Assembly: GCF_014201515.1 (NCBI RefSeq)
Contig: NZ_JACHEQ010000015.1
Coordinates: 1 to 56,989 of the forward strand
Source of the DNA: Anoxybacillus mongoliensis
GTDB lineage: Bacteria > Bacillota > Bacilli > Bacillales > Anoxybacillaceae
Direction: 5' to 3'
DNA length: 56,989 nt
Part shown: piece by piece, positions 34,885 through 43,506 of the stretch
Numbering within the stretch: position 1 is the first letter of the stretch
Layout: each line of letters begins with the position of its first letter
Notes under the pieces: generated by a model
What the model was told of the DNA's origin: nothing
The model's input: the letters and a program-made list of their open reading frames with translations, nothing else
Database searches by the model: none
Translations under genes and position numbers: made by a program

Positions 34885-35089
34885 AGTAGTTGCATTGATG
34901 GCAGGAAACGTATGGAAGATTGTCGTTCAAGTAGGTGATGTTGTGGAAGAAGGACAAGATGTTGTCATTTTAGAATCGATGAAAATGGAAATTCCCATTA
35001 CTACGGAAGCGGGGGGAGTTGTTAAAGCGATCCGCGTGCAGGAAGGAGATTTCGTAAACGAAGGGGACGTATTACTTGAAATCGAATAG
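34877..35089 (+). CDS. yngHB: Biotin carboxyl carrier (biotinyl/lipoyl attachment) protein
   Basis: This 70-aa stand-alone biotinyl domain has the attachment motif ESMKMEI (Lys at about residue 37), with the two symmetrical beta halves typical of the fold. It carries the carboxybiotin between YngH and YngE. ATG overlaps the end of yngH; AAAGGAGG precedes it. Many MCC enzymes have this domain fused to the carboxylase; here it is separate, as in B. subtilis. Confidence 0.92.
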   Translation: MHEVVALMAGNVWKIVVQVGDVVEEGQDVVILESMKMEIPITTEAGGVVKAIRVQEGDFVNEGDVLLEIE

Positions 35090-35099
35090 GGGGAAATGT

Positions 35100-35990
35100 A
35101 TGCGCGTGAAGGTGAAAGAAGTCGGTCCACGTGATGGATTACAAAATGAACCGCTCTTTATTCAAACGGAAGATAAAATTGCGTGGATTAATCAGCTATC
35201 AAAAACAGGATTGTCATATATTGAGGTGACATCGTTTGTTCATCCAAAATGGATTCCTCAGCTTGCCGATGCGTATGAAGTTGCTTCTCGCATTGAGCGA
35301 GTAGAAGGAGTGACATATGCTGCACTTGTCCCAAACAGAAAAGGATTAGAAGGTGCTTTAGCAGCCAATATGGATGAAGTGGCTGTATTTATGTCGGCAA
35401 GTGAAACGCACAATCGAAAAAATATTAATAAGTCGATTGAAGAAACGTATCCGGTGTTAAAAGAAGTCATTGATGAAGCGAAGCGAGCAAACAAAACGGT
35501 GCGTGGCTACGTATCAACGGTTTTCGGTTGTCCATATGAAGGGAAAGTGAGCATCGAGCGCATTATTGCTATTTCTGATCGACTGTTTGAACTGGGCATT
35601 GATGAGCTGTCGCTTGGGGATACGATCGGTGTCGCTAACCCGATCCAAGTCCAGCGAACGTTAGAACGACTATTGAAGCAGTTTCCAGTGGAAAAGATGG
35701 CGCTTCATTTTCATAATACGTACGGCATGGCGCTTGCGAATGTGTTTGCTTCCTTACAAATGGGGATGACCATTTTTGATAGCTCGCTTGGTGGGCTCGG
35801 TGGTTGCCCATATGCCCCGGGGGCATCTGGCAATTTAGCGACAGACGACTTAGTGTATATGCTTACTCAAATGGGTATCGACTGTGGTGTTCAACTTGAG
35901 CCGTTAACGAAAGCAGCGCAATGGATTGAAGAAAAAATTGGCCGTCCGCTTACGAGCCACCATTCACACGTTGTAAGGGGGAATGCATGA
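35100..35990 (+). CDS. yngG: Hydroxymethylglutaryl-CoA lyase
   Basis: This 296-aa TIM-barrel lyase splits HMG-CoA to acetyl-CoA and acetoacetate. Signature VGPRDGLQNE (residues 7-16), the metal ligand region HFHNTYGMALAN (about 202-213) and the GLGGCPYAPGASGN motif with the active Cys (about 233-246) are present. ATG 35100 has GGGGG upstream, 11 bp after the carrier gene. It is the last step of leucine degradation and overlaps the yngF start. Confidence 0.94.
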   Translation: MRVKVKEVGPRDGLQNEPLFIQTEDKIAWINQLSKTGLSYIEVTSFVHPKWIPQLADAYEVASRIERVEGVTYAALVPNRKGLEGALAANMDEVAVFMSASETHNRKNINKSIEETYPVLKEVIDEAKRANKTVRGYVSTVFGCPYEGKVSIERIIAISDRLFELGIDELSLGDTIGVANPIQVQRTLERLLKQFPVEKMALHFHNTYGMALANVFASLQMGMTIFDSSLGGLGGCPYAPGASGNLATDDLVYMLTQMGIDCGVQLEPLTKAAQWIEEKIGRPLTSHHSHVVRGNA

Positions 35991-36772
35991 TGATGGAAGC
36001 CGTCCTTTATTCCACAATTGATGCGGGTGTGGCGGTTGTTACGCTAAATCGACCAGATGCCGCAAACGCTCTGTCCATAAAAATGTTAAACGAATTGCAA
36101 CGCATTCAAGCGGAACTGAAGTTGAATCGCAACGTACGTGCTGTCATTGTCACAGGAGCAGGACAAAAAACATTTTGTGCGGGAGCAGATTTAAAAGAAC
36201 GGACAAAAATGAGCGAAACTCAAGTGCGTCAGACAGTTGCGCTTATTCGGGAGACGATTAACGGATTCGAGCAACTGCCTCAGCCGGTCATTTGTGCATT
36301 AAACGGAGGGGCGTTTGGTGGTGGTCTCGAATTGGCGCTCGCATGTGACATTCGTATTGCTGCTGAACATGCGGTGATGGGATTGACTGAGACATCGCTT
36401 GGGATTATCCCTGGTGCCGGTGGAACGCAACGCCTTCCGCGACTAATCGGCATTGGTCGGGCTAAGGAGATGATTTATACGGCAAAACGTATTTCTGCTC
36501 AGGAAGCGGCGCGAATTGGTTTAGTCGAGCGCGTCGTTTCTACTGAACAATTGTTAGAAGAAGCGTTTGTGATAGCCACTACGATCGCCAATAACGCTCC
36601 GATTGCCGTTGCACAAGCAAAAGCATCGATTAATCATGGAATGCAAGTCGATATACAGACAGGGCTTGTTATTGAACAAATGGCATATGAACGAACAATT
36701 CATACAAACGACCGACGAGAAGGATTGCAAGCGTTTAAAGAAAAACGAAAACCGGTGTACAAAGGGGAGTAA
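35987..36772 (+). CDS. yngF: Enoyl-CoA hydratase (methylglutaconyl-CoA type)
   Basis: This 261-aa crotonase-fold enzyme has the oxyanion-hole segments KTFCAGADLKER (about residues 60-71) and ALNGGAFGGGLELALACDIRIAA (split at about 104-126), and catalytic Glu positions near TETSLGIIPGAGGTQRLPR. In this operon the expected reaction is hydration of 3-methylglutaconyl-CoA to HMG-CoA, linking the carboxylase to the lyase. Start overlaps yngG; AAGGGGG upstream; three consecutive ATG codons leave the exact start uncertain by one or two residues. Confidence 0.92.
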   Translation: MMMEAVLYSTIDAGVAVVTLNRPDAANALSIKMLNELQRIQAELKLNRNVRAVIVTGAGQKTFCAGADLKERTKMSETQVRQTVALIRETINGFEQLPQPVICALNGGAFGGGLELALACDIRIAAEHAVMGLTETSLGIIPGAGGTQRLPRLIGIGRAKEMIYTAKRISAQEAARIGLVERVVSTEQLLEEAFVIATTIANNAPIAVAQAKASINHGMQVDIQTGLVIEQMAYERTIHTNDRREGLQAFKEKRKPVYKGE

Positions 36773-36775
36773 GAT

Positions 36776-38323
36776 ATGATTTCAAACGAACAATTATCGC
36801 TCGTTGAACAACTACAACAAAAACGAAAACAAATTGAGCAAGGGGGAGCGCGCAAATACCATGAAAAAAATGCTGAGCAAGGAAAATTGTTTGTGCGCGA
36901 TCGCTTGAAACTGTTATTTGATGATGGTTTGCAGTTTGAAGATGCATTTTTTGCAAACTGTTTAGCGGACGGACTGCCGGCAGATGGTGTCGTGACAGGG
37001 GTCGGGAAAATTAACGGGCAAACGGTATGCGTCATGGCAAATGATTCGACCGTCAAGGCAGGGTCATGGGGAGCAAGAACAGTAGAAAAAATTATTCGCA
37101 TTCAAGAAACAGCAGATAAATTACGTTGCCCGATTTTATACCTGGTTGATTCGGCAGGTGCTCGCATTACAGACCAAATTGAAATGTTCCCCGGACGTCG
37201 TGGGGCGGGACGCATTTTTTATAATCAAGTGAAACTGTCTGGCAAAGTGCCGCAAATTTGTTTATTGTTCGGACCATCAGCAGCAGGCGGTGCATACATC
37301 CCTGCGTTTTGTGATATCGTTATTATGGTCGAAGGAAACGCGTCGATGTATCTCGGTTCACCGCGCATGGCTGAAATGGTGATTGGTGAGAAAGTGACAC
37401 TTGAAGAGATGGGCGGTGCGCGCATGCATTGCTCGGTTTCAGGTTGCGGTGACGTGCTTGTGAAAACGGAAGAAGAGGCAATTGCGTTTGCTCGCAAATA
37501 TTTATCGTACTTTCCACCGAATTTCAGTGAAAAACCGCCAGTGGCTGAGCCGAAAGAACCGAAATCGTTTCAGAAAACGATTGAAGAGATTATTCCACAA
37601 AACCAAAATGCACCGTTCAATATGTATGATTTAATTGATCGTGTCATTGATGAAGACTCATTTTGTGAAATCAAAAAATTATTTGCGCCTGAGTTAATTA
37701 CAGGTCTTGCCCGTATAAACGGACAACCGATTGGAATTATTGCGAATCAGCCTCGCATGAAAGGCGGCGTATTATTCCACGATTCCGCAGATAAAGCGGC
37801 GAAATTTATTACACTTTGCGATGCGTTTCATATTCCGCTCATCTTTTTAGCGGACATCCCCGGTTTTATGATCGGGACGAAAGTCGAGCGTGCGGGCATT
37901 ATTCGCCACGGTGCAAAAATGATTTCGGCGATGTCAGAAGCGACCGTCCCGAAAATATCAATTATTGTACGAAAAGCATACGGAGCAGGATTATATGCGA
38001 TGGCAGGTCCAGCATTTGAACCAGATTGTTGTTTAGCTTTCCCACATGCACAAATTGCCGTCATGGGACCGGAAGCCGCCGTGAATGCGGTGTATGCCAA
38101 TAAAATTGCTGAACTGCCAGAAGAAGAACGCGCTGCATTTATTGAACAAAAACGTGAAGAATATCGAAAAGACATCGATATTTATCGCCTCGCTGCCGAG
38201 ATGGTTGTCGATGGTATTATTGCACCAAATGAGTTACGTTCCGAGCTTATTCATCGTTTAGATGCATACATGTCGAAATATGTTGTATTTTCTGAACGAA
38301 AACATGGGGTTTACCCTGTGTAG
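36776..38323 (+). CDS. yngE: Carboxyltransferase subunit (MCC type)
   Basis: This 515-aa protein has both carboxyltransferase halves (N domain about residues 25-270, with DSAGARITDQIEMFPGRRGAG; C domain about 290-500, with ADIPGFMIGTKVERAGIIRHGAKM). It transfers CO2 from carboxybiotin to the acyl-CoA, forming with YngH and YngHB a three-part carboxylase. Context favours 3-methylcrotonyl-CoA over propionyl-CoA. ATG 3 bp after yngF with AAAGGGG. A terminator follows, ending the operon. Confidence 0.93.
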   Translation: MISNEQLSLVEQLQQKRKQIEQGGARKYHEKNAEQGKLFVRDRLKLLFDDGLQFEDAFFANCLADGLPADGVVTGVGKINGQTVCVMANDSTVKAGSWGARTVEKIIRIQETADKLRCPILYLVDSAGARITDQIEMFPGRRGAGRIFYNQVKLSGKVPQICLLFGPSAAGGAYIPAFCDIVIMVEGNASMYLGSPRMAEMVIGEKVTLEEMGGARMHCSVSGCGDVLVKTEEEAIAFARKYLSYFPPNFSEKPPVAEPKEPKSFQKTIEEIIPQNQNAPFNMYDLIDRVIDEDSFCEIKKLFAPELITGLARINGQPIGIIANQPRMKGGVLFHDSADKAAKFITLCDAFHIPLIFLADIPGFMIGTKVERAGIIRHGAKMISAMSEATVPKISIIVRKAYGAGLYAMAGPAFEPDCCLAFPHAQIAVMGPEAAVNAVYANKIAELPEEERAAFIEQKREEYRKDIDIYRLAAEMVVDGIIAPNELRSELIHRLDAYMSKYVVFSERKHGVYPV

Positions 38324-38347
38324 CTGTCAACACATATGGTACAATGA

Positions 38348-38380
38348 GGGCGATGGATTGTGACATCGCCTTTTTTTTTC
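38348..38380 (+). terminator. Terminator after yngE
   Basis: GGCGATG-gattgtga-CATCGCC followed by T9. Strong intrinsic terminator of the catabolic operon. The rest of 38324-38509 shows only a -10-like TATAAT at about 38484 before the next gene. Confidence 0.88.
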
Positions 38381-38509
38381 GGGAAATTTCCCCGGAAATC
38401 GACAACATTTTTGTCGAATGAGAAAAATGTAAGACGAGCGTTGTTGATAGAAACGAGAAATTTCACTCGCACGGCTTCTTTTTGTATAATCAAGAAAGGG
38501 GTTTGACAT

Positions 38510-39178
38510 TTGACGTACATATGGTTGATTGCACTATTTTTTATTTATAGTATATTGCCGACATCGTTCCTCCGTTTTTTTTCGTTCCGTGTACAAAAAA
38601 AAGTAAAAAGCGGTGTAGCGTTAACGTTTGACGATGGGCCTGATCCGATATATACACCGCAACTTCTTGATGTATTAAAAAAATACGACGTAAAAGCGAC
38701 GTTTTTTGTTGTTGGATGGAAAGCAAAAAAATATCCACATCTTATTAAAAGAATGAAAGAAGAGGGACATACGATCGGTTTACACCATTATTATCATACG
38801 AGCAATTGGCTTCTTCCTCCGTTTTTCACACAATGGGAGCTTGAACGATCAGCACGTATCATCGAACAGATCACAGGTGTCCCCCCTGTATACTACCGCC
38901 CGCCATGGGGACATATAAACATATGGACGTTGTTCATGCAAAAAAAGTATAAAATCGTGATGTGGACATATATTCTTGGTGATTGGAATGCTACATTAGG
39001 TGTAGATCGCCTTTATGAACGATTAAGGAACAGTATAGAAGATGGAGCGATCATCGTGTTGCATGATAGTGGTTCAACATTTGGAGCTGATGAACATGCG
39101 CCCGCAAATATGCTACAAGCGCTAGAACGGCTATTTCAACATGTGAATGTAAAATGGGTAAACCTCAATGAGGAGTAA
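38510..39178 (+). CDS. Polysaccharide deacetylase, membrane anchored
   Basis: This 222-aa NodB-homology (CE4) protein has an N-terminal hydrophobic anchor (residues 2-25) and the catalytic motifs TFDDGPDP (about 39-46), HHYYHTS in place of the usual HSxxH, and RPPWGH (about 129-134), ending with the VLHD motif. It probably removes acetyl groups from an envelope glycan. TTG at 38510 is used, with AAAGGGG upstream. It is the first of three genes in a row with a DedA protein and a glycosyltransferase, suggesting a shared glycolipid or wall pathway. Confidence 0.85.
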   Translation: MTYIWLIALFFIYSILPTSFLRFFSFRVQKKVKSGVALTFDDGPDPIYTPQLLDVLKKYDVKATFFVVGWKAKKYPHLIKRMKEEGHTIGLHHYYHTSNWLLPPFFTQWELERSARIIEQITGVPPVYYRPPWGHINIWTLFMQKKYKIVMWTYILGDWNATLGVDRLYERLRNSIEDGAIIVLHDSGSTFGADEHAPANMLQALERLFQHVNVKWVNLNEE

Positions 39179-39192
39179 AGGGGAATGGGAAA

Positions 39193-39774
39193 TTGGAAGC
39201 GAACAGCGTGTTAACATATATTCAATCTCACGGTTATATTGTGTTATTTCTTTCTTTATTTTTCGGCATTGTTGGTATTCCTGCGCCGGAAGAGTCGCTT
39301 CTGTTTTTCATTGGCATTTTTATTTCACACGACCAATTACATTTATTAAAAAGTTTATTTTTCGCGATTTCTGGCGCAACTGTTGGCATGGTTGTCGCCT
39401 ATATTGCTGGCTATACATTTGGATCCCCGCTATTGTTTAAATATGGACATTTTATTGGTTTCCATCGTCGTCGTTATCGTTATGTGTATCGTCACTTTCG
39501 AAAACGTGCTTTTTTAGTTATTCCTTTTGGCTATTTTGTTCCCGGTATTCGTCAATTATCTCCGTATATGGCTGGAGTTGTTCGTTTTCCGTTTTTTCCA
39601 TTTCTCTTTTTGTCGTTTCTCGGAGCGGCGTTCTGGGTTTGTTTATTTATATTTGTAGGCAAGTTTCTTGGGGAGCGTATTCATATTCCGCTTCATGTAT
39701 TACCATGGCTCACGGTATTATTTTTTAGTTTATTTTTTGTTGCTTTATATGTAAAAAGTAGAAAACAAAAATAA
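39193..39774 (+). CDS. DedA-family membrane protein
   Basis: This 193-aa protein of the SNARE-associated/DedA family (PF09335) has about five hydrophobic stretches, the conserved GIPAPEE segment (about residues 28-34) with acidic residues, and the FRKRAFLVIPFGYFVPGIRQLSPYMAG re-entrant region (split at about 90-117) with the essential Arg. DedA proteins move phospholipids or undecaprenyl phosphate across the membrane. TTG start at 39193 behind an AGGGG site. It lies between the deacetylase and glycosyltransferase genes. Confidence 0.87.
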   Translation: MEANSVLTYIQSHGYIVLFLSLFFGIVGIPAPEESLLFFIGIFISHDQLHLLKSLFFAISGATVGMVVAYIAGYTFGSPLLFKYGHFIGFHRRRYRYVYRHFRKRAFLVIPFGYFVPGIRQLSPYMAGVVRFPFFPFLFLSFLGAAFWVCLFIFVGKFLGERIHIPLHVLPWLTVLFFSLFFVALYVKSRKQK

Positions 39775-39789
39775 AAGGGAGTTCGCATA

Positions 39790-40902
39790 ATGATGAACAT
39801 TCTCGTACTACCTTTGTTTCAAATGCCATCTGGTCATCATCAAGTGGCCGATGCACTCATCTATTCATTATACCATCGTTTTCCCAACGTCTCTTGCGAA
39901 AAACTTGATTTTCTTAGTTATTGCAATGAACAAATGGAAAAGAGAGTAGCTGATTTTTACCTCCGCTGGATTTCACTATCACCACATTCGTATGAATGGA
40001 TGTATCGACGATGGATGAAAAAGTTTGAACAACCGACGATGGAGCCATGGTTACTTTATTTTGAAAAGAAGATGAAACGTCTCCTTCAAGAAAAAAAGCC
40101 CGATCTCGTTGTGTGCACGCATTCATTTCCTTCTCACGTTTTGCAAAGGTTGAAACAAAAAAGAATCATAACCGTTCCTGTTGTAAACGTATATACTGAT
40201 TTCTTTTTAAGCGGTATTTGGGGAAAAACAGCGATTGATTATCACTTCGTTCCCCATAAAGAAGCAAAACAGTCCATATGCACAACATTTCGCATCGAAC
40301 ATCATCGCGTCATTGTGACAGGCATTCCGATTCATGAGCATATCGTACCTGTACAAAAAAGAAAGCGACGAAAAAATAAACGTATTTTAGTGGCGGGTGG
40401 CAATCAAGGGTTAGGGAAAATGAAACAATTTTTAATGAACGCTACCCATACACAACTGACGTATGACGTACTATGTGGCAAAAATGAAGCGTTATATCAT
40501 GAATTAAAAAGTTGGAACAATCCGCGCATTCGTCCATATCGGTACATTTCCGACCCAGCGAAAATGAATGAATTGTACGATGAAGTCGATGCAGTTGTGA
40601 CAAAACCAGGTGGTGTCACGATGAGCGAAGTGCTAGCGAAACAGCTACCTGCTTTCACACTTTCATATTTGCCTGGTCAAGAACAAATGAATTTGCACTA
40701 TTTAAGAAAAAAAGGACTTATTTATCTTCTTCATGACAATGAACCGTATGACCAACAATTGATGCGTGTATTAATGAATGAGGAGGAAATGAACGAATTA
40801 GAAAAGCGTATCGAGCGCTATTCACTCGAACGTGAAAAAACGGCACAAGATGTGCTTAGCGAGTGGATCGAAGCGAATATATATGCGATAAAAAAGCGAT
40901 GA
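39790..40902 (+). CDS. MGDG synthase/MurG-like glycosyltransferase
   Basis: This 370-aa GT28-type protein has an N-terminal acceptor domain starting LPLFQMPSGHHQVADAL (residues 6-22, the MGDG-synthase G-x-GH-type helix) and a C-terminal donor domain with AGGNQGLGKM (about 199-208) and KPGGVTMSEVLAKQLP (about 275-290). It resembles Bacillus UgtP and YkoN. UgtP makes glucosyl-diacylglycerol; here the acceptor is unproven, with a membrane lipid likely. It is the last gene of the three-gene unit. Confidence 0.82.
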   Translation: MMNILVLPLFQMPSGHHQVADALIYSLYHRFPNVSCEKLDFLSYCNEQMEKRVADFYLRWISLSPHSYEWMYRRWMKKFEQPTMEPWLLYFEKKMKRLLQEKKPDLVVCTHSFPSHVLQRLKQKRIITVPVVNVYTDFFLSGIWGKTAIDYHFVPHKEAKQSICTTFRIEHHRVIVTGIPIHEHIVPVQKRKRRKNKRILVAGGNQGLGKMKQFLMNATHTQLTYDVLCGKNEALYHELKSWNNPRIRPYRYISDPAKMNELYDEVDAVVTKPGGVTMSEVLAKQLPAFTLSYLPGQEQMNLHYLRKKGLIYLLHDNEPYDQQLMRVLMNEEEMNELEKRIERYSLEREKTAQDVLSEWIEANIYAIKKR

Positions 40903-40922
40903 GGCTGGCTCATCGCTTTTAT
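40893..40922. terminator. Bidirectional terminator
   Basis: AAGCGATGAG and CTCATCGCTT, flanked by A and T runs, between the convergent glycosyltransferase and germination operons. Confidence 0.85.
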
Positions 40923-42046
40923 TTCTTCGATTTTCCGTATGTGTCAATGCTTAATTCCACGTTAATTTTCTCTAGTGTATCCTTTGTGAGTGAAATTAAT
41001 CCGTTTGTCGTATATTTCTTCCAGTCCTTCACATTTTGACGATACAAGGCGTTCGATAGTTGCAAAGTATCAATCTGTTTTTTTACACCGAGCTCGAATA
41101 AGCTTTTTATCTCTTTTTCGACCGTTTTTGAGGCGTATTCAATAATTTGTTTCTCAGACATGTGCTCGCGCAGTTCAATAATGCTTCCCGTAGCTTGCAC
41201 ATGAACGGTAAACAAAGGGCGACCATTTTTTATTTTGTACGATATGCTTGCCTTTGGTCCACGTACAACGAGCGTACCGATCATTTTACCATTTGGATGA
41301 ATGTAAATCGGTGTTCGCCCCGTGCCTTTCGTCACCCATCGTAAACCATCGAGTTTATGGCGTGGGACACATGCTTGTTTGTTGTAGCGATGTAAAAAAC
41401 AGACACCATCCATTTTTAACATCGGTTTCTTCTTTTTATTTTCCGTCCAACTTTTCTCCTCAACTGTAAAGGAAGGGAGAGGGAAAACGACCGCTTTTTC
41501 GTTGGAAGCGGCAACGAGTTGATTGAGCCGTTTCGGTTGAATAAATGAACTTTGTTCGTAAATATCTGTCGGGTTAGCGAGCAGTGAAAAATATGGTGAA
41601 TAGTCTAAAAACGGTGTTGTTTCAAAAATGAGTTCGATCGGTTGTTTCGTGGCGAATGCCCAAATCGTATGACGAATTTCATTGTAACGATCAAGCACAT
41701 CGATCACATCGCGGACAAGCCCTTTTTTGAGCGCCCGTTCTGTAAAGACGATTCCTTTCACATGTCCCCATGATACACCTTGTTGAATCGCTTGATACAA
41801 CCGGTCGGTTGCCACGTTAAACGTCTCTCCTGTTGCTTTTCCGATCGTAACCGTTGATTTTTGTCTTCCACCGCCCGCTTCGACTTTCGCAAGTCCTGTA
41901 AAACTAATAAGTTGAGCATAAGCGACGACCTGCCCGTCTTTATAGTCCACACCGATCGCATGAATATACGCAAGATGATCAATTTCTTTCATCCCCCAAC
42001 ACCCCGCTAAAAATAAACAAAAACAACAAATGATTAGCCTTGTCAT
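40919..42046 (-). CDS. Spore germination receptor lipoprotein, GerC subunit
   Basis: This 375-aa GerAC-family protein has a lipoprotein signal ending FLFLAGC (Cys at about residue 16), then WGMKEIDHLAYIHAIGVDY, the typical GerAC N-terminus, followed by the DUF domain to the C-terminus. It is anchored in the outer face of the spore inner membrane and completes the germinant receptor with the A and B subunits. It is third in the operon, its ATG overlapping the A gene stop. Confidence 0.92.
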   Translation of the reverse strand: MTRLIICCFCLFLAGCWGMKEIDHLAYIHAIGVDYKDGQVVAYAQLISFTGLAKVEAGGGRQKSTVTIGKATGETFNVATDRLYQAIQQGVSWGHVKGIVFTERALKKGLVRDVIDVLDRYNEIRHTIWAFATKQPIELIFETTPFLDYSPYFSLLANPTDIYEQSSFIQPKRLNQLVAASNEKAVVFPLPSFTVEEKSWTENKKKKPMLKMDGVCFLHRYNKQACVPRHKLDGLRWVTKGTGRTPIYIHPNGKMIGTLVVRGPKASISYKIKNGRPLFTVHVQATGSIIELREHMSEKQIIEYASKTVEKEIKSLFELGVKKQIDTLQLSNALYRQNVKDWKKYTTNGLISLTKDTLEKINVELSIDTYGKSKK

Positions 42047-43506
42047 GCTTCGTCACCTGGTGTATTATCATTCGTCTTTAACATTTTTGGACGCATTTTA
42101 AATTTTTTCCATCCGCTCGTAATCACTACTTTCCATATATCTCCTGTCGCTGGGGAAAGCGGTGCTAAATACGGAACGCCAAACGATGTTAAATTTGCCG
42201 TATAAACGAGAAGAAAGAACATGGATGTAATAAAACCGAAAAGTCCAAGCATCGCTGAAGCGGCAAGGACGATAAAACGTAGAATGGACACTGTTCCAGC
42301 AAGTGATTGATTGACGAGCGTAAACGTCGCAATAACAGATGTTGCGATAACGACGAGTGTGCCAGGGGCTGCAAGCCCTGCGTTTATCGCTGCTTGCCCG
42401 ATAATTAAACCACCAACGACTGATAACGTTTGTCCAATGGCAATCGGGAGCCGCATGCCTGCTTCTTTAAAAATTTCAAATAAACTAACCATAATAAACG
42501 CTTCAAGCGGAGCAGGGAGCGGTACCCCTTGTCTTGCAAGTGTGATGGTGGCTAGCAACGTAAACGGTAGTTGGTCTTGATGATATGTTACAATTGCGAC
42601 CCAAAGCCCTGGTAAAAAAACGGCGACGCTGACGCCAATGAGCCGAATGATTCGCTGAAACGTAACGAACACAAATGATGTGCTATTGTCTTCCGATGTA
42701 TTTAACAAAAATGTTAAATTGGTCGGGCCGATTAATGCGGTCGGTGATCCGTCGATAAAGACAGCAAATCGTCCGTTCAATAGCGCATTGACAACAAAAT
42801 CAGGACGACCAGAGTAAGCGAAAACAGGAAATAAAGAAACATATTTTTCGCTTAACAATTCTTCTAACTGATTTGTTCCTGTTAAGGCATCAATGTTGAT
42901 TGTGCTTAATCGCCGCTTTAATTCAGCAACTGTCTCATGATTAATAATATCTTGAATATATAAAATATCGACTTTCGTTCGGCTTCGTTTCCCGATTAAT
43001 ACTTGTTCGACATGCAAACTGCTCGTTTTTAAACGTTTTCGTATGAGCGCCACGTTTTTCGCCACTTCTTCAATAAAACCGTCCTTCGGTCCACGAATCG
43101 ACACTTCTGTATTTGGTTCTTCTGGGTTTCGGTTTGGTGGATTGGCAAGAGAAATAGAATACATTGCACCCGCTTCCACGAAATAAATGACTAAATCTCC
43201 GTTAAAAACGATAAAATCGAGCTGTTGGGCAGAAACAGATTTGCCGATTAAATGAAGCGGCATTTGTTTATATTTTTCAATGTCTGTGACTGAATATAGC
43301 GGATATTGTTGCCCCATACGCGTAATGGTTGGAAAAACAAATTGTTTCAGTAACTTTGTGTCACATAATTCTTCACAATAAATGAAAATAAGCGATAGCG
43401 GCTTTCGTTCCTCTGAATAAATCGTGGCGGGCATTAATACGACGTCTTTACATTGCGCAAAATGTTCTTTTAACGTTCGTTCATCGACGATGATTTCGGC
43501 AGTCAT
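42043..43506 (-). CDS. Spore germination receptor, GerA subunit
   Basis: This 487-aa GerAA-family protein has a large N-terminal hydrophilic domain (about residues 1-270) followed by five or so membrane segments with PAPLEAFIMVSLFEIFKEAG and RLPIAIGQTLSVVGGLIIGQAA motifs. It is the central subunit for germinant signalling. Start 43506 overlaps the stop of the B gene (ATGA) with GGAGAG upstream. The longer ORF up to 43605 lies within the B gene. No germinant can be assigned from sequence. Confidence 0.92.
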   Translation of the reverse strand: MTAEIIVDERTLKEHFAQCKDVVLMPATIYSEERKPLSLIFIYCEELCDTKLLKQFVFPTITRMGQQYPLYSVTDIEKYKQMPLHLIGKSVSAQQLDFIVFNGDLVIYFVEAGAMYSISLANPPNRNPEEPNTEVSIRGPKDGFIEEVAKNVALIRKRLKTSSLHVEQVLIGKRSRTKVDILYIQDIINHETVAELKRRLSTINIDALTGTNQLEELLSEKYVSLFPVFAYSGRPDFVVNALLNGRFAVFIDGSPTALIGPTNLTFLLNTSEDNSTSFVFVTFQRIIRLIGVSVAVFLPGLWVAIVTYHQDQLPFTLLATITLARQGVPLPAPLEAFIMVSLFEIFKEAGMRLPIAIGQTLSVVGGLIIGQAAINAGLAAPGTLVVIATSVIATFTLVNQSLAGTVSILRFIVLAASAMLGLFGFITSMFFLLVYTANLTSFGVPYLAPLSPATGDIWKVVITSGWKKFKMRPKMLKTNDNTPGDEA

